A stretch of DNA of 64,000 bases from Vicia villosa (Eukaryota; Streptophyta; Magnoliopsida; Fabales; Fabaceae). This document shows positions 47,836 through 60,988 of this stretch, piece by piece (positions within the stretch are counted from its first letter, which is position 1; every line of letters begins with the position of its first letter). The DNA is taken from the NCBI RefSeq assembly GCF_029867415.1, contig NW_026705213.1, positions 972,846-1,036,845 of the forward strand. Direction: 5' to 3'. A program made the translations under genes and the position numbers. Below the pieces are notes generated by a model. That model searched no databases and was not told the origin of the DNA. It worked only from the letters and a program-made list of their open reading frames with translations.

Positions 47836-48764
47836 ATGCATAACTTACTGTCAATTAGTCAACTTAGTGACAATGGTTATGATGTCGTATTTAATCAAAA
47901 GTTATGTAAAGCTGTTAGTCAAAAGGATGGATCAGTTCTATTCAATGGTAAGAGGAAGAACAATATTTACAAAATAAGGTTGTCTGATCTGAAATATCAG
48001 AATGTAAAATGTATTCTCTTTATCAATGAAGAGCAATGGGTCTGGCATAGACATCTGGGTCATGTTAGTATGAGAAAGATATCTCAACTAAACAAGCTTG
48101 GATTAGTCAGAGACTTGCCAAATTTGAAAATTTCTTCAGATGCTCTTTTTGAAGCATGTCAGAAAGGAAAATTTAAAAAAACCTCTTTCAAATCTAAGAA
48201 AGTTGTATCTACCTCCAGACCATTAGAACTTCTTCACATTGACTTATTTGGACCAGTGAAAACTGCGTCTATGGAAAGAAATGTGAACTATTTATTGTGG
48301 ATGACTATCATAGATGGACATGGGTAAAATTCTTGAGACACAAGGATGAGTCACATTATGTGTTTTCCACCTCCTGATCCCAAGTACAAAATAAAATGAA
48401 TTGCAAAATAGTTAAAGTCAGAAGTCATGATGGTGGAGAATTTGAAAATAAAGATTTTGAAAGTCTCTTTGATAGAAATGGTATTTCACATGATATTTCC
48501 TGCCCTAGAACCCCACAACAAAATGGTGTTGTAGAGAGGAAAAATAGAACCCTACAACAGATGGCTCGCACTATGATCCAAGAGACTGACATGGCAAAGC
48601 ATTTCTGGGCAGAAGTTATGAATACAACATGTTATGTTCAAAATAGGACTTCTATAAGACCTGTTTCGGGTAAGACTCCATATGAACTATGGAAGAATAG
48701 AAAGCCCAACATTTCCTATTTCCATCCATTTGGATGTGTATGTTTTATGTTAAGCACTAAGGAG
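47836..48764 (+). pseudogene. Copia integrase, frameshifted and truncated
   Basis: GAG-pre-integrase 'MHNLLSISQLSDNGYDVVF', zinc-binding 'WHRHLGHVSMRKISQL' with 'FEACQKGKF' (first Cys of the CxxC lost to Phe), then core 'LELLHIDLFGPV'. A shift and deletion around 48300-48400 remove the segment around 'DDYSR'. It resumes as 'RSHDGGEFENKDFE' and 'SCPRTPQQNGVVERKNRT', which keeps the catalytic Glu region, and 'KHFWAEVMNTTCYVQNR'. Similarity ends at 48764, where a second copia LTR begins. RT and RNase H are not in the window. Confidence 0.87.
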
Positions 48765-49572
48765 TGTCTTGTTAGAACAAGATTGGGATCTATGTTCAGA
48801 ATCTGGTTTTGATGATAAAAAACACATATTTTGTTTGTAACAATCTTATTACTAATGGTTTCTTTGAATGTGCAGAGGTTATCTTATAAGTCTTATTCGA
48901 ATTTGCATCAGAATCATTCTATTTAGGATACGAAACCACGCGCTCAGAATAATGTTGATATTCTTCTAAAGAAACAAGCATGATAATTATATCAGAATTC
49001 TTCTGTTGGAAGTTATTTATATTTAGAAGTTGTTGAGTCAGAAGTTATGATGTGATTGATCAGAAGAAGAAGTTCTGAAGGCTGAAGAATACAAAAGAAC
49101 AAAAAAGGTTCAGACAAGCTCAAAGTAATAGATCAGAAACATCAGCTTCATGAATCCTCAAAGGCCATCAATAAAGCAACAAGAAACAAGAAGAACAGAA
49201 ACATCAACCAATGATCAGAAGCGAAAAGATCATAAACAACATTTGACTAAAAACAAGATCAACATACAAGAAACATCTAAAGAACATAGTAAAATGTTCC
49301 AACCAATTCACATGCATACAATCGCAATGCTCAAAGTAAAGACAAATGATGATATCTATCTTGGCTACATCTTGGAAGAATTAAAATGAAGAAAACACGC
49401 CACCAACAGTAATTATCACTAAAGATAAGATTTGCCTTGGAAATATGTATTTCATGATTCAATAGAGGCAAAGCATTAAATGCTATTTAACAAATATGCT
49501 TAACGGATATGCTCCAACGATATTGTACCAAGCCTATTTAAAGAGCAAACTTTGAACTTGATGATAAGGCAA
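48765..49572 (+). mobile_element. Second copia LTR, left part
   Basis: Starts TGTCTTGTTAGAACAAG and includes 'GGTTTTGATGATAA', the SIRE-like signature, but is a different family from 43994-45219. TATTTAAAG near 49535 may be its TATA box. It is split at 49572 by the next element and continues at 60804. Confidence 0.6.
49568..49572. repeat. Target-site duplication GGCAA (left)
   Basis: Matches 60799-60803. Confidence 0.88.
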
Positions 49573-50643
49573 TGTTGATGCTCTGCCTGTTCTGTATTAT
49601 TGTCTAATGTTTGGCTAAAACATATAATAGCAGCAAATGGTCTAATTGTGAATCTTGCAAGTTTAAAAAGAACAAAACAGATACAAGCAAGATGTTAGAT
49701 ATAATGTCATGACATCAACTCATGACATCGCGCCTGCAGAACTGGAAGGAAGATTTAGTTTGTACTTAACAGATACAGGATATTCGTAGAATATTTTGTA
49801 ATCCTATGGGGCGCATATTTAAAGGTCAAAAGAATATTTGAAGAATCAGATCAGAAGATTTAAGATTCAGGAAGAATCAGATCAGAAGATCGAAAATTCA
49901 GCAGTTTCTAATTTAGGAGATAAATTAGGAATCTCATGATTAAAAGACCTTATTTGTAGCAGAATATTTCTGCTGATTTGTAACAGCAAATAAAGCTGTG
50001 ATTGAAGGCCCAAGTCCAGCTGGGAGTAGGTTATAAATAAGAAGCTTTGTAACCTATTTTAGTAAGCTAGCCGAGTATTGACAAGATGTAGTTTTTAGGG
50101 TTAGCCGTGTAAGTGAACCACCCGGGTTGTGGGATGGTCAATGATTTTTTCCTCAAAGCCTGTAGGTAAGAGGTTTGTTTTACTCACTCAGAAGCTATAA
50201 AGCAATGAGTGCAGTTTTGTTCTTGGAGGAAGCTTTGAAGCAACTTCAAGTGATATTTATTTGTGTGCTTAGAATGTTGGAAATTAGGCCGTCGATGCAG
50301 TGGCTGAGTTGTTAACTGCTAGACTTTATTGCTATGATTGGGAGTGGAATGGAGATATTCCATATCTAGGGAGAACCTAGGTAGAGGGGTCATTGGGTAG
50401 TGAATATGTGAGGAGTTGTAAACTGGGAGTTTAGCTCGAAATTGATACTGCTAATAGTGGACGTCATCCCTGGCTTGGTATGCCCCCAGAGTAGGTTGAT
50501 TGAACCGACCTGGGTGAACAATTCTGTTGTGTTCTTTATTTTCTGCACTATTTTATTTTGCCTACCTTGTCTGTTTTATAATGTCAGATCAGAATTCACG
50601 ACATCCATATGTGACATCTGAGTTCTGTCTTACCAGAATTTCA
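49573..50643 (+). repeat. 5' LTR of the non-autonomous copia element
   Basis: TGTTGATGCTCTG to CCAGAATTTCA. TATA box TATAAATA at 50032-50039. Confidence 0.88.
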
Positions 50644-50660
50644 ATTGGAATCAAAGCAGG
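50644..50660 (+). other. Primer-binding site of the non-autonomous copia element
   Basis: ATTGGAATCAAAGCAGG, resembling the initiator-tRNA-Met type with changes. Confidence 0.6.
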
Positions 50661-53246
50661 CATCCTGTCTGCTTCTGGATGAGATCCATGAGGGATAAAT
50701 TCTGGCTGTGGTAAAGGTAGAAGATTGTTTGAACAAAGAATGTTCATATTGTATAATCCCTTGAAGTGGAGGATGGACCTATATGATTAGACCAACCTGA
50801 CCTAAGAGCTGTGATGCTAGAACAAGAAGTGCTAAATCCAAAGACTTCATGCTGGAGTGAAGAACTTGAATTTCAGAACTAATTCGACCAGTATCTATGG
50901 ACAGAGAAGAACCGCTTCAAAACCTTCATGCGGGAGTAAGGTAATCTCTGTACTTTTGTGAGTTTGTCAAGCCAGGATTTTGGTTAAGTCTAGTCAGTTG
51001 CTTGGTGCAGAAGTAAGCATTGTGCAAGGTTGAGCAGTAATCAATTTGTAGTTGTCATGCTTACTACTAACACTTAAAGTAAGCATTGTGTGAATTCTGT
51101 TGAGGTATGACTATTTTCCGCTGCATAGTCTCTGAGAAACCCTAGGGTTATGTACAGTCAACAAAATGTATGGCATGTATTGACAACTATAAATAAAGTG
51201 TCAAAGATACTTGAGTATCCTCTCAAGTCCACTCATAATGACATGGTTTATAGAGCTGATGAATGTCAACTAATCAATGATATTCATAATTATCTGCAAG
51301 TGTGTACCTTGAAATTTTCAAGGTTGAAGTGTTCCTAGAAGGAGGAACAAATGTTCTACTAGATGTTAGGACATTAAGAACTGGTATGCAGCTACCAGCT
51401 GAAGAACAGATATTCTGGTGCTAAACTAATGTAGTGTGAGAATATTTGTTGGAACCTACTCCTGGTTGGAAGAGGAGACATCTGGCTAAGTTAATCAGGA
51501 CACGATTAACATGTGCTCAGTTCCATTAAGAAAACTCATGAAGGTATTCCTTTTTGATCCTTTGTGTTATACTTTTAAAGAGCCTATATCTGTGAGTTTC
51601 CTCTGATCAACGAAACCAAATAAGTATTCATAACCATAGAGCAGTTGTTGGAACTGAATTCTGTGTCTCAATCACAGTGAAATATGGTTAAGAATATGTA
51701 CCTCCCTAGTTGTTATCCAAAAAGGGTAGTGTTGTTTGAAATCAAGGAAGTCAGATGAATCTGACTAATTCAGTGTCATGCTATAACTGACTCTGTTCCA
51801 GAAACCTAGCTGAGGGAATCTCCTCTATAGGTACAGACTATGGCATCCTTCATCTAAAAATCAGAATGAAAGTCTGAAGAAAAGCTTATTGAGATGCTGG
51901 CTACTTTATCCCTTGATATGTCTGGATATTGCTGATAATTGGATTATTCTGTTATTACCCCGAGTATTGTCAATTTGACATTATAGATGTTAACCAAGAA
52001 CCATGAAGGATGATGTCATATCTGATGTTACAACATCATCTTAAGATCTTCTGTCTTTTTGTTTATTTGCTAAGAAAAGAAGTATAAAAGTGAAGAGGTA
52101 ATCAGTCAGAATGATCTAGTGTGAGTAGAAAATTCTAACTAAAAAGCTGGTAAGTACTTTAATGGGAGACTTAGTACTTATTAGGTTTAGAACCTGGATG
52201 CTGGACTGAGAAGAAGTTCTTCTAGCCATGAGTTCTCAATTATCTTCACACATCAAAGAAGAAGGCAAGAGTCTCTGATGTGGCATACTGATTCTGTTAA
52301 ATATCTTGATGGAAGCTGGATATTTACAAGGTCACTATAAAACAACTCAGACATGTATATTGAAGATCAATTTATTGTTATACAATCATAGTTTCTTCTA
52401 TTTCAAGTTATAGAGTGTGGCAATCTGAATCTTGTGTAGCAAGCAAACTGATGTTTCTAAACTTGGAATCTGTGGCAAATTCCAAATGAAGGGAACTTCA
52501 AGGACGAACATCAAAGATGTCCTAAAGTTGTATATCTCAGGGGGAGTAAAAGAGTATGAAGATCAGCAAAGATGATTTTTTTCTGCTTCTATCCATTTGC
52601 AAAGTCTTTTCAAAGACTAATCTTGAAGAAATAAGAACAAAGTCACACAAAAACCTCAGAACATAACTCAAATCATGTTTATTCTCAAAGACCAGCAAAG
52701 AATATTCTTTGAATTATCATTTGACGACATGAATTGATGGCGTGTATCACTTGTTCTGATCTAAGTGCATGATCCAACCTATGCACAAGTCCACCTGGTG
52801 CAGTTCGTTCTCAAATAACATTTCTTGATGAAGACTTTGGTTAAAGTCCAGGTATGTTGTGTAAATTGCTCAGGTTTATAGAGTCTTTTCGTTTTGTTTG
52901 AGTCTTGTTTGAGTCCCTCATGTTCTTATTTTGGATATGAGAAGTGTCTAGAGTCTAGGTTATGATTGTCTATTTGAGTCAATCAAAGGGTTTAAGGGTA
53001 GTGTTCAGGCATTGTTAAGTCTGAGGTCATTCTTTACAACTGTTTGGTAAAGAATAAAGAGTCTTGTTTCGAGTCGTGAACACAAATTGTTTCTTGTGTT
53101 CCAAGTCCTCTATAGAGAAAGTGTTATCTCTATAGATAGTCAGAGTTCATTTGAGTTCAGATGAACTTGTGTCTTAAGTGGTACTGTGGACCGTCCTTTC
53201 GGGCCATACCCCTCCGTGGGTGGGATACGTGAACTGACTCTTTTTT
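50661..53246 (+). other. Non-coding interior, left part
   Basis: No recognisable protein. Positions 53185-53246, a G/C-richer piece ('CCGTCCTTTCGGGCC'), border the nested LTR and could belong to either element. Confidence 0.5.
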
Positions 53247-53385
53247 TGTCGATCGGACGCTTTCGCGTCACTTTTGAAAAAGTTTACAGAGTCGCCACCG
53301 ACCTTTTATTTTATCCAATGAAGGAAAGGTTTATAAAAGAAACAGAAAAAAGACCTTTGAGAGATTCTGGGTAAGGGGGTAGGTT

Positions 53386-53417
53386 ATACAAAGGGAAGGT
53401 GTTAGCACCCTTTGTAT
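53386..53417 (-). other. U5 hairpin, nested Ogre-type LTR
   Basis: Perfect 10-bp inverted repeat ATACAAAGGG (53386-53395) with CCCTTTGTAT (53408-53417), loop TGCTAACACCTT in element sense. Confidence 0.82.
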
Positions 53418-56400
53418 CCATGGTTATCCATGGGCTCTTTAGTTTGCTTAGCTCATTTGCTTTACTTTTCAATTGATTCGGAATGCTTTACCTGTGTTTT
53501 TGAAATACCTTTGCAAATAGAATTTGTAATGATCCTTGTGCGGATATATACAAATGCTTGTTTATCTTTCGAAAGATGTTTTGAAAAGATCGTTAATTTT
53601 GTAATGATCCGTGTTTGGATGTATACAAAATATTGTCTTTTGGAAAATTCGTTTTAAAAAAACAACAGTGTATGAGAATTTTGTTTGTTTTGATTTTGAG
53701 CAAGCAAACTAGGAGGTCTACCCTGAGTTAGGAGGTCTTTATCCTTGTTCCCTTTAAAAATCTATCCATTCGTCGGATATAAACAAAAGGTTCGATTTTG
53801 TACTCGAAACAGTAGAAATGTAACTTTGATTTTGAAAAGAGTGAAAAGGGGTTACCCTAGGAGGTGCAAATGTGATTGTGATTGAATTCAGATATTTATC
53901 TTTGAAGTTAGTGATCTGACGGTTCAGTTTTATCTTTGACATACACGCAGTTTATATGGGTGCTGGAAATTAAAATGCGGAAATGTAAAGTGCAGAAAGT
54001 AAATCTACGCTATTACATCGATTGTGCGGGAAATGTAAACTAGCCTATTTACATGAATTTGACATCCTATACATTTATCTAGGAATTTTAAATTGCAAGA
54101 AATAAAAGGCATATTTTTGTATTTTTGTGATTTATTTTAAATATAATTAATGCATTATTAATTAATTTAAAATAAAGAAAAGATGGAAATATGATTAAAC
54201 CTAGCAAATAAGTTTAAAAATATGTACAAAATGTTTGTTAATTGATTTTAGAACAAAACTAATTTTTTTGGAATTTTTGAAATTTGTTTTTGGATATTTT
54301 AAGTTAATCAAAACATAATTATGCAAATAATTACACAAATAATTAAAACTTAAAGAGAAAATTATCCTAAATATGTACAAAATTAGTTTATGATATATAA
54401 ACAATATTTAACACAAAGAACAATTTTTTTTATGATTTTTTTTTGACTAATTAAAATAATTAATAAGCAAATATACAAATACATACTAATTAATTATGAA
54501 AAATATTGAAATTTTGAAGAAAAATAAAATATTTTTGTTTCATAAAATAATATATTATTTTAGAAGTTTAAAATATTTTTTGTGGAATTTTTGGAAGTTT
54601 TTAACTATTTTTAATTAATTTATCAAAGAAACTAAAATAAAAATAGAAAATAAAATTAAAAATATAAGGATACTGATCTGGTGTGGCAATTAATGAAGGA
54701 GCATGGTGAGCTTGCATGTGTGAGGCGTTGGATTGGCTTTGAGATTGATCCAAGGGCACAGATTTGTAGGTGCATGGTATGATGGTGTACACTGAATCCA
54801 AGGGGATTCAAAGTCTTTGCAGGGGCCCACGCTGGATTGACCAGCGAATAAGATTTGAGGGAAGGGCCACCTTGGCGCGCTGAAAAGTCAGACGAACCAC
54901 GCTTGGACGCGTGGTCGTCTTCAACCTCCAGAAGTGAGGTTTTCAGCTTCAAATAGCGGGGGTTTTTAACCTCCCCTATTTGGACGTTAAAATTCCAGTT
55001 TTTTAACAACCTATGAACCTGCAAAAAATACGAGTTAGCAATAGAAACAAGTGACCCAGATCCACTAATTAGAGTGTCCTGAATCCAAATATGTCATTTG
55101 TTTTAAGGTTTGAAGCTCCTAGCTATGGATGCGAAGAAGATGAAGCTTAAACACTCATGGACTCGTTTTAATGGTGGAGCCTGGTCCTCACGTTGGAACA
55201 CTCATGCTAAGGCCCAGATCACACATATAGGTCCCCATAAGGATGTTAGGGTGGTTAGTTTGCAGTGAAATTAGTTGCATATACAAAAAACGAAAATAAA
55301 ACTCATATGTACATGAAGAGCTTTAAGTGCTTTATACGACTCTCATATGTCTATATTTAGAGCTCAATCTTACTCTATAATGTTTGAGGAGATGATTAGA
55401 AGTGTTTATTGGTATTGATATTGATTGGAAATTTGAATTTGAAAATTACAAAGTATATGCAAATTTTGAGAATTTTTGTGATATTTCTTGCTATACTCTT
55501 GCCCTATTTCGTGTGTCCCTTTTGCTGAAGTATGATGCTTCTTTTATAGCCCAAAGTTGCTTGGAACTCAAGCTAAGAGCTTTGTTGTCTTTGTTGAAAG
55601 TTTGATTTTTAAAATATTAAAAATCTTTGAATTGTTGACCAAGCTTGACTCCATTCAATGCTCTTGTCTTGCTCTTCAATTCTTGCAGAAAAAATGAAGA
55701 TTCCTTGAAGTGAGTCATACTTGGAGGCCAAGCAACCATTATCCATGCATTTTCCTTTTAATTTTAATCTTAAAGTAAGATAAAATTATGCAAAAAATGG
55801 CCAATAAAGATGTGGGCTTTGTCTTGGTCGTGGGAGGCCCATAGTAACATGGCAAAGATGTTTGGACCATAAAAACTTGGCATCTTTTGGAAAAAAAACA
55901 TTTTTGAGCAAGGTTGATTTCGTGCATTTTCCCAAAATTTAGCCAACTTCAACAAGGTGTAAATCCTTCAATTTTTGTCATATGAAGGAGATCTTGCACT
56001 TTTTGGAAACCTCAAAGAGTCCTCTAACCAATGTCTTTGGTCTCATGTCAAAATGATTTTTGGTTCTCCTTGTGTGTCCATTTGAAAAAAGTGTCTTTTT
56101 GTTGACTTTGAAAATGACCTGTAATGTCTTTGGCCATATTTTTCAAATGGTGAATGCTATGACCATGGGATCAATTGCATTTGAAAGATAATTGAATTTC
56201 CTTCAAAATGAGCTTTGGTTGACATTTTTTGGATGAAGGATGAGAGAGTTATGATCAGTCAAAGTTGAGTTGACTTTTCAGGCAAAAACCCTAATTTTGA
56301 ATCTTAGGGTTTTGTTGATTTTTGATCTTTCCTTGATGAATTGTGATCATCCAATGATCAAATGTTGAATCCTTTGACAAAATATGGACTTTGACAAAAA

Positions 56401-57430
56401 ATTTCATTTTTGACTGTCAGTTGACTTTTTTGGTCAAACGGGTCGTCTGTTGACTGTTTGAGCTGCTGACGGTGCGTCTGAGTGAATTGAAGTTTGAAAA
56501 TTTGTATGATGGTACTTTGAGATGTATGGATGTATATGAAATCCATTTGAGCTCTCAAAACTTGTTGCTCCTGTTAAAACAAGAAAAACCCTGATTAGGG
56601 ACTGTCTGTATAGGAGGCAGTTAAGCGTACCTGATTTTTGTGCAGTGTTGAGTTTCTGCTAATCATGTGATATTCAGAAGACTTCTAACACAAAAATCTT
56701 GGAAATTTGAATTGTGAATGATTGATTTGATTGATTGTACAAATCACTGTGAATTGTACTGTCTGCAGTTTGTCTGTCAACCGACTGTTCGTGTACTGAA
56801 GCAGCAGTTAAAGTGAAAAATCAACCGTCAAAGTTAATTTTCTTCTTTTTTTTTTTGTTGTTATTTTTGTTTTTGTTTGGTGTGAAGCATGAAAATTTAT
56901 TTACATGACTTGTTAGAAAACAGAAACATAATAAATAACTGATATTTACGGTATGCGGGCAAAATTACCGATAATAACCTGAAAATTATTTAATGCACAG
57001 AAATAGAAATATTTGACTGGCAGAAAATACACAAAATATTATCTTAGTAATTAAGCAATATTATGACAACTAGTACAACATTTAATACTGACAGTATAAA
57101 TATTACATACTATATTGAACAGTACGACGAATAAACGGTACATTTAAGAAATAAGAAATACGGCAAATTTTAAGAATGACGATTGATGACCCCTGCTATG
57201 AACAATAGCATGTAGATGATTGGGAGCATAACCATTGCAGGTCCACACTCCTCAGGACTGTGCAGGCAGAAGAAAGTCATGATCACCGTAGCAATGGTGA
57301 TGACTGTAAGAGACAGTGTCTCTATCCATTTTGCCATTTTTGTTAGGGAAGAAGAGAAAATGGATTATGAAGTGGAAATTTGAGAAATGAATTAGAATTT
57401 GATGTGAGATTTTATGGAAGAATGAGAAGT

Positions 57431-57437
57431 ATTTATA
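57431..57437 (-). promoter_or_regulatory. TATA box of the nested Ogre-type LTR
   Basis: Minus-strand TATAAAT preceded by TTC, followed by pyrimidine-rich sequence. Confidence 0.6.
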
Positions 57438-57955
57438 GAATGGAAAGAAGGAAAGAGACGTTGGGGAATGATGTGATTCCGTACAAAAGGAAATTTGAGT
57501 GGTAGTGAGATTTGAAAGAAAGTGTAAGGTATTGTTGGGAAAAGAGAGATGGATAGAATAAAGTTGAGATTTGAATTTGAAAGGATAGATTTGAAAAGAT
57601 TTTGAAAATAATGGAATATAGCACAAAAGTTAGTGGGAAAACAAAAACAATTGTTACCAGTACAGTGTGAGTTTCCTGCTTTTGCGCCTGCAAAAAGATT
57701 TAACCCTGCATGAACTGTGTTAGTACTATTTATCTGTAAAATAAATAAATAGTATTTGTGAAGTAAAGAACAGTATTTGGCGTTTGCGTAAGAATAAATT
57801 CCACTGTAAGCCAAGTTACTGTGTAAGAAAAATTCTGAAAACCAAGTTCTTCATATATCAGGATATTTTGAAAAAATCCATGTTTATATGAGACTCTTAA
57901 TTTTCATATTGAAACTTTCCTGAAAAAAGAAGTGGGCAAATTTTGGGGTATAACA

Positions 57956-59724
57956 GGGCAGGTTCTGATCTGGATGTTAGTAATGTGTTCTGGCAATACA
58001 TAATTACTTTCATGATGAAGACTTCACTTAGTGAAGATGACTATGAAGACAAAAGTTCTATGATCGGATCAACACATCTAAGGATAAAGGATAATCTCTT
58101 CTGTTCAAGGAGTATGTTAATCAATGTGTGAGATTGAAAGACACCTTATCAAGATGGATTTCGAAGTGTCTTAAGCAGGACCATGATCTGATTCAAACAT
58201 GGTAAGGTTATGCTCAACAAAATTCAAGGAGTGGTAGTTCTGTTTGTTGAGATTGTTGAGATTGTGGCAGTTATGTGTGTGCTCCTAGTATCAAGAGGTC
58301 ATCTGTTGATTGTTTCTGAAGGAGATAAGTTTTAAGGCAAGGGTCTGTTGAAAAAAAGATATGAAACTTGTGGAGAATACTGGTAGTACAAATGTCAGAC
58401 ACAATGTTATGACATTCTACTTCTGGTGTAAGTATTTATTGTAAGGAACAAATTTTCTATAGTGTGTGTTCAGCAGGATTGTTTAACAGAGGGTGCGGCT
58501 TTTGAAGATATGAAGATGAGTCTTATATTTTCCAATCATCATTTCAAGCTTATTCCGTTGGGGAAGCTCGGACTATCTCAGATAGGGGGAGTAACTTCTT
58601 TTGTCAAGAAAAGTTTCTTGGTTAAAAATACTTTTACATCATGAAGAAAATGTGATACTTTTGTCAGTTATTTGTGAATGGTTCAAGCTAACCATGTGCA
58701 ACTGGTAACCACTATTCCTTCTCTACACTAATGAGGTAGCTGTGTGTCTAACAGTCTCAAGGTGTCCAGAACAACAAAGTCTTTGTCTATGACTAGTGAG
58801 TAAGTAGGGAGTCTGTTAATTGGTCTAAAAGATGCTCTATCTTAATCTTTTACGGAATCTTGGGCTATGTGCTTGAAGGAAAGAAAAGTGACAATGTCTG
58901 ACATGATGTCATGACATGTTTAAAGACATTGAATCTTCAAAGTCAAACAAGGAAATCTGACTTGAAGTTTATCTACACATCAGTGGTCGGTGTAAAGTAC
59001 AATTAATAACTATGCATGCACTGGTAATTCAAGATAACACCTATCAGAAAAACAGTCAAAAACTACTTTGGAAAGAGTAATCGCTTTTGGAACTGTTTCC
59101 TAATTAACCGTTTGACCATTGAACAAGACTAAAGACCATCGTTATTTCCTATAATCTTCAATGGCTATATAATAGCATCTCCATGAATTGCAGAAATCAA
59201 ACTCTCTCAAAATGTCTTTCGTGTGCGTCCTTTTGAGTCGAGTCTGGGTTTGGTATTGTGATGGTTGTTGTACCAAAACCTCTTCAGAAAAAGAAAAACA
59301 CGGGCTAGGGATGTTGATGGTCTCTACCATGGGTTTTTCTGCAATAATAACAAAGATGTTCCATTATATACAACCTTCAGTATAGGAATCATTTTCATTG
59401 TGATTTGTGATCTGAGTTATGAACACAATTGTGATTTGTGTAATGAGTTACAAGGAATAACAGCAAGAATCCAGTCTTGCTTCCCTTGAGAACTCGAGCT
59501 AGGAGTGGATTTCTTGACACAGACAACAGGTATCTCCAGGATTAACCATTAATATTCAATTGCAATTTATGACATAGTGTCGATCTTTGTCATATTATGG
59601 CTAAAAAGGGGGAGAGATACTGATGCTGATTTTGCTACTGGAAGAAAACATGACCAAGTCCTTGTTGTCTAGAAAGTTGAAGTTGCTGCTGACTGTTACA
59701 AAGAATAGTTTTAGCCAAAATAAG
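57956..59724 (+). other. Non-coding interior, right part, of the copia element
   Basis: No recognisable protein in any frame; short open frames only. Confidence 0.5.
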
Positions 59725-59737
59725 CCAAAGGGGGGAT
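59725..59737 (+). other. Polypurine tract of the non-autonomous copia element
   Basis: CCAAAGGGGGGAT directly before the 3' LTR. Confidence 0.75.
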
Positions 59738-60798
59738 TGTTGATGCTCTGTCTGTTCTGTATTATTGTCTAATGTTTGGCTAAAACATATAATAGCAGCA
59801 AATGGTCTAATTGTGAATCTTGCAAGTTTAAAAAGAACAAAACAGATACAAGCAAGATGTTAGATGGAATGTCATGACATCAACTCATGACATCGCGCCT
59901 TCAGAACTGGAAGGAGCATTCAGTTTGTACTTAATAGATACATGATATTCGCAGAATATTTTGTAATCCTTTGTGGCGCATATTTAAAGGTCAAAATAAT
60001 ATTTGAAGAATCAGATCAGAAGATTGAAGATTCGGGAAGAATCAGATCAGAAGATCGAAGATTTAGCAGTTTCTAATTTAGGAGATAAATTAGGAAACTC
60101 AAGATTAAAAGACCTTATTTGTAGAAGAATATTTCTGCTGATTTGTAACAGCAAATAAAGTTGTGATTGAACGCCCAAGTCCAGTTGGGAATAGGTTATA
60201 AATAGGAAGCTTTGTAACCTATTTTAGTAAGCTAGCCGAGTATAGACAAGATGTAGTTTTTAGGGTTAGCCGTGTAAGTGAACCACCCGGGTTGTGGGAT
60301 GGTCAATGATTTTTGCCTCGAAGCCTGTAGGTAAGAGGTTTGTTTTACTTACTCAGAAGCTGTGAAGCAATGAGTGCAGTTTTGTTCTTGGAGGAAGCTT
60401 TGAAGCAACTTCAAGTGATATTTATTTGTGTGCTTAGAATGTTTGAAATTAGGTCGTCGATGCAGTGGCTGAGTTGTTAACTGCTAGACATAATTGCTAT
60501 GATTGGGAGTGGAATGGAGATATTCCATATCTAGGTAGAGGGGTCATTAGGTAGTGATTAAGTGAGGAGTTGTAAACTGGAAGTTTAGCTCTGAATTGAT
60601 ACTGCTAATAGTGGACTTCATCCCAGGCTTGGTATGTCCCTAGAGTAGGTTGATTGAACCAAACTGGGTGAACAATTCTGTTGTGTTCTTTATTTTCTGC
60701 ACTGTTTTATTTTGCCTACCTTGTCTGTTTTTATAATGTCAGATTAGATGTCACGACATCCATATGTGACATCTGAGTTCTGTCTTACCAGAATTTCA
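59738..60798 (+). repeat. 3' LTR of the non-autonomous copia element
   Basis: Partner of 49573-50643; TATA box TATAAATAG at 60197-60205. Lacks a short stretch (about 11 bases) near 60535 present in the 5' copy. Confidence 0.88.
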
Positions 60799-60803
60799 GG
60801 CAA
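60799..60803. repeat. Target-site duplication GGCAA (right)
   Basis: Matches 49568-49572. Confidence 0.88.
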
Positions 60804-60988
60804 CATAGCAATATAGCAAGCACGAAGAATACACATGAGAGGAAAATATGTGGTGATTTAACAAGAGTGTAAAAATACACTACTATGTGCCTATGTGAAG
60901 AGAAACTAAAGTGAGGAAGAGAAAATTTGCTTGATTAGAAGCACTCCTGTAATTCTCCAGAAACTTAATTCATGTTAAAATTGGTGTC
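60804..60988 (+). mobile_element. Second copia LTR, continued
   Basis: Sequence that would directly follow 49572 before the insertion. Cut again at 60989 by an Ogre-type LTR. Confidence 0.5.

Larger units (their letters stand above)
53247..57955 (-). mobile_element. Ogre-type LTR (probably solo, minus)
   Basis: In element sense it starts TGTTATACCCCAAAATTTGC and ends CCGATCGACA. It carries the PBS-like 11-mer at 53287-53297, a perfect U5 hairpin at 53386-53417 and a TATA box at 57431-57437. No primer site, gag or pol is inside. The flanks (TTTTT on the left, GGGCA on the right) do not match, so the left border or the target duplication is unresolved. Related to the LTR at 60989 (shared block around 'AGCTCATTTTGAAGGAAATT'). 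Confidence 0.72.
49573..60798 (+). mobile_element. Non-autonomous copia-type element
   Basis: LTRs 49573-50643 and 59738-60798 (1071 and 1061 bases), target duplication GGCAA, primer site after 50643 and polypurine tract before 59738. The interior (50644-59737) shows no gag or pol motif even after setting aside the nested Ogre-type LTR, leaving about 6.5 kb without capacity. By eye the LTRs differ more than those of element 1, so it is older. Several GGGGGAG runs (for example near 58582 and 59604) resemble extra polypurine tracts. Confidence 0.88.

Noticed and set aside
57252..57814. Overlapping minus-strand open frames near the TATA box of the nested LTR
   Set aside because: They are Phe/Ser/His-rich low-complexity translations of an A/G-rich plus strand, with no motif, and one spans the promoter itself.
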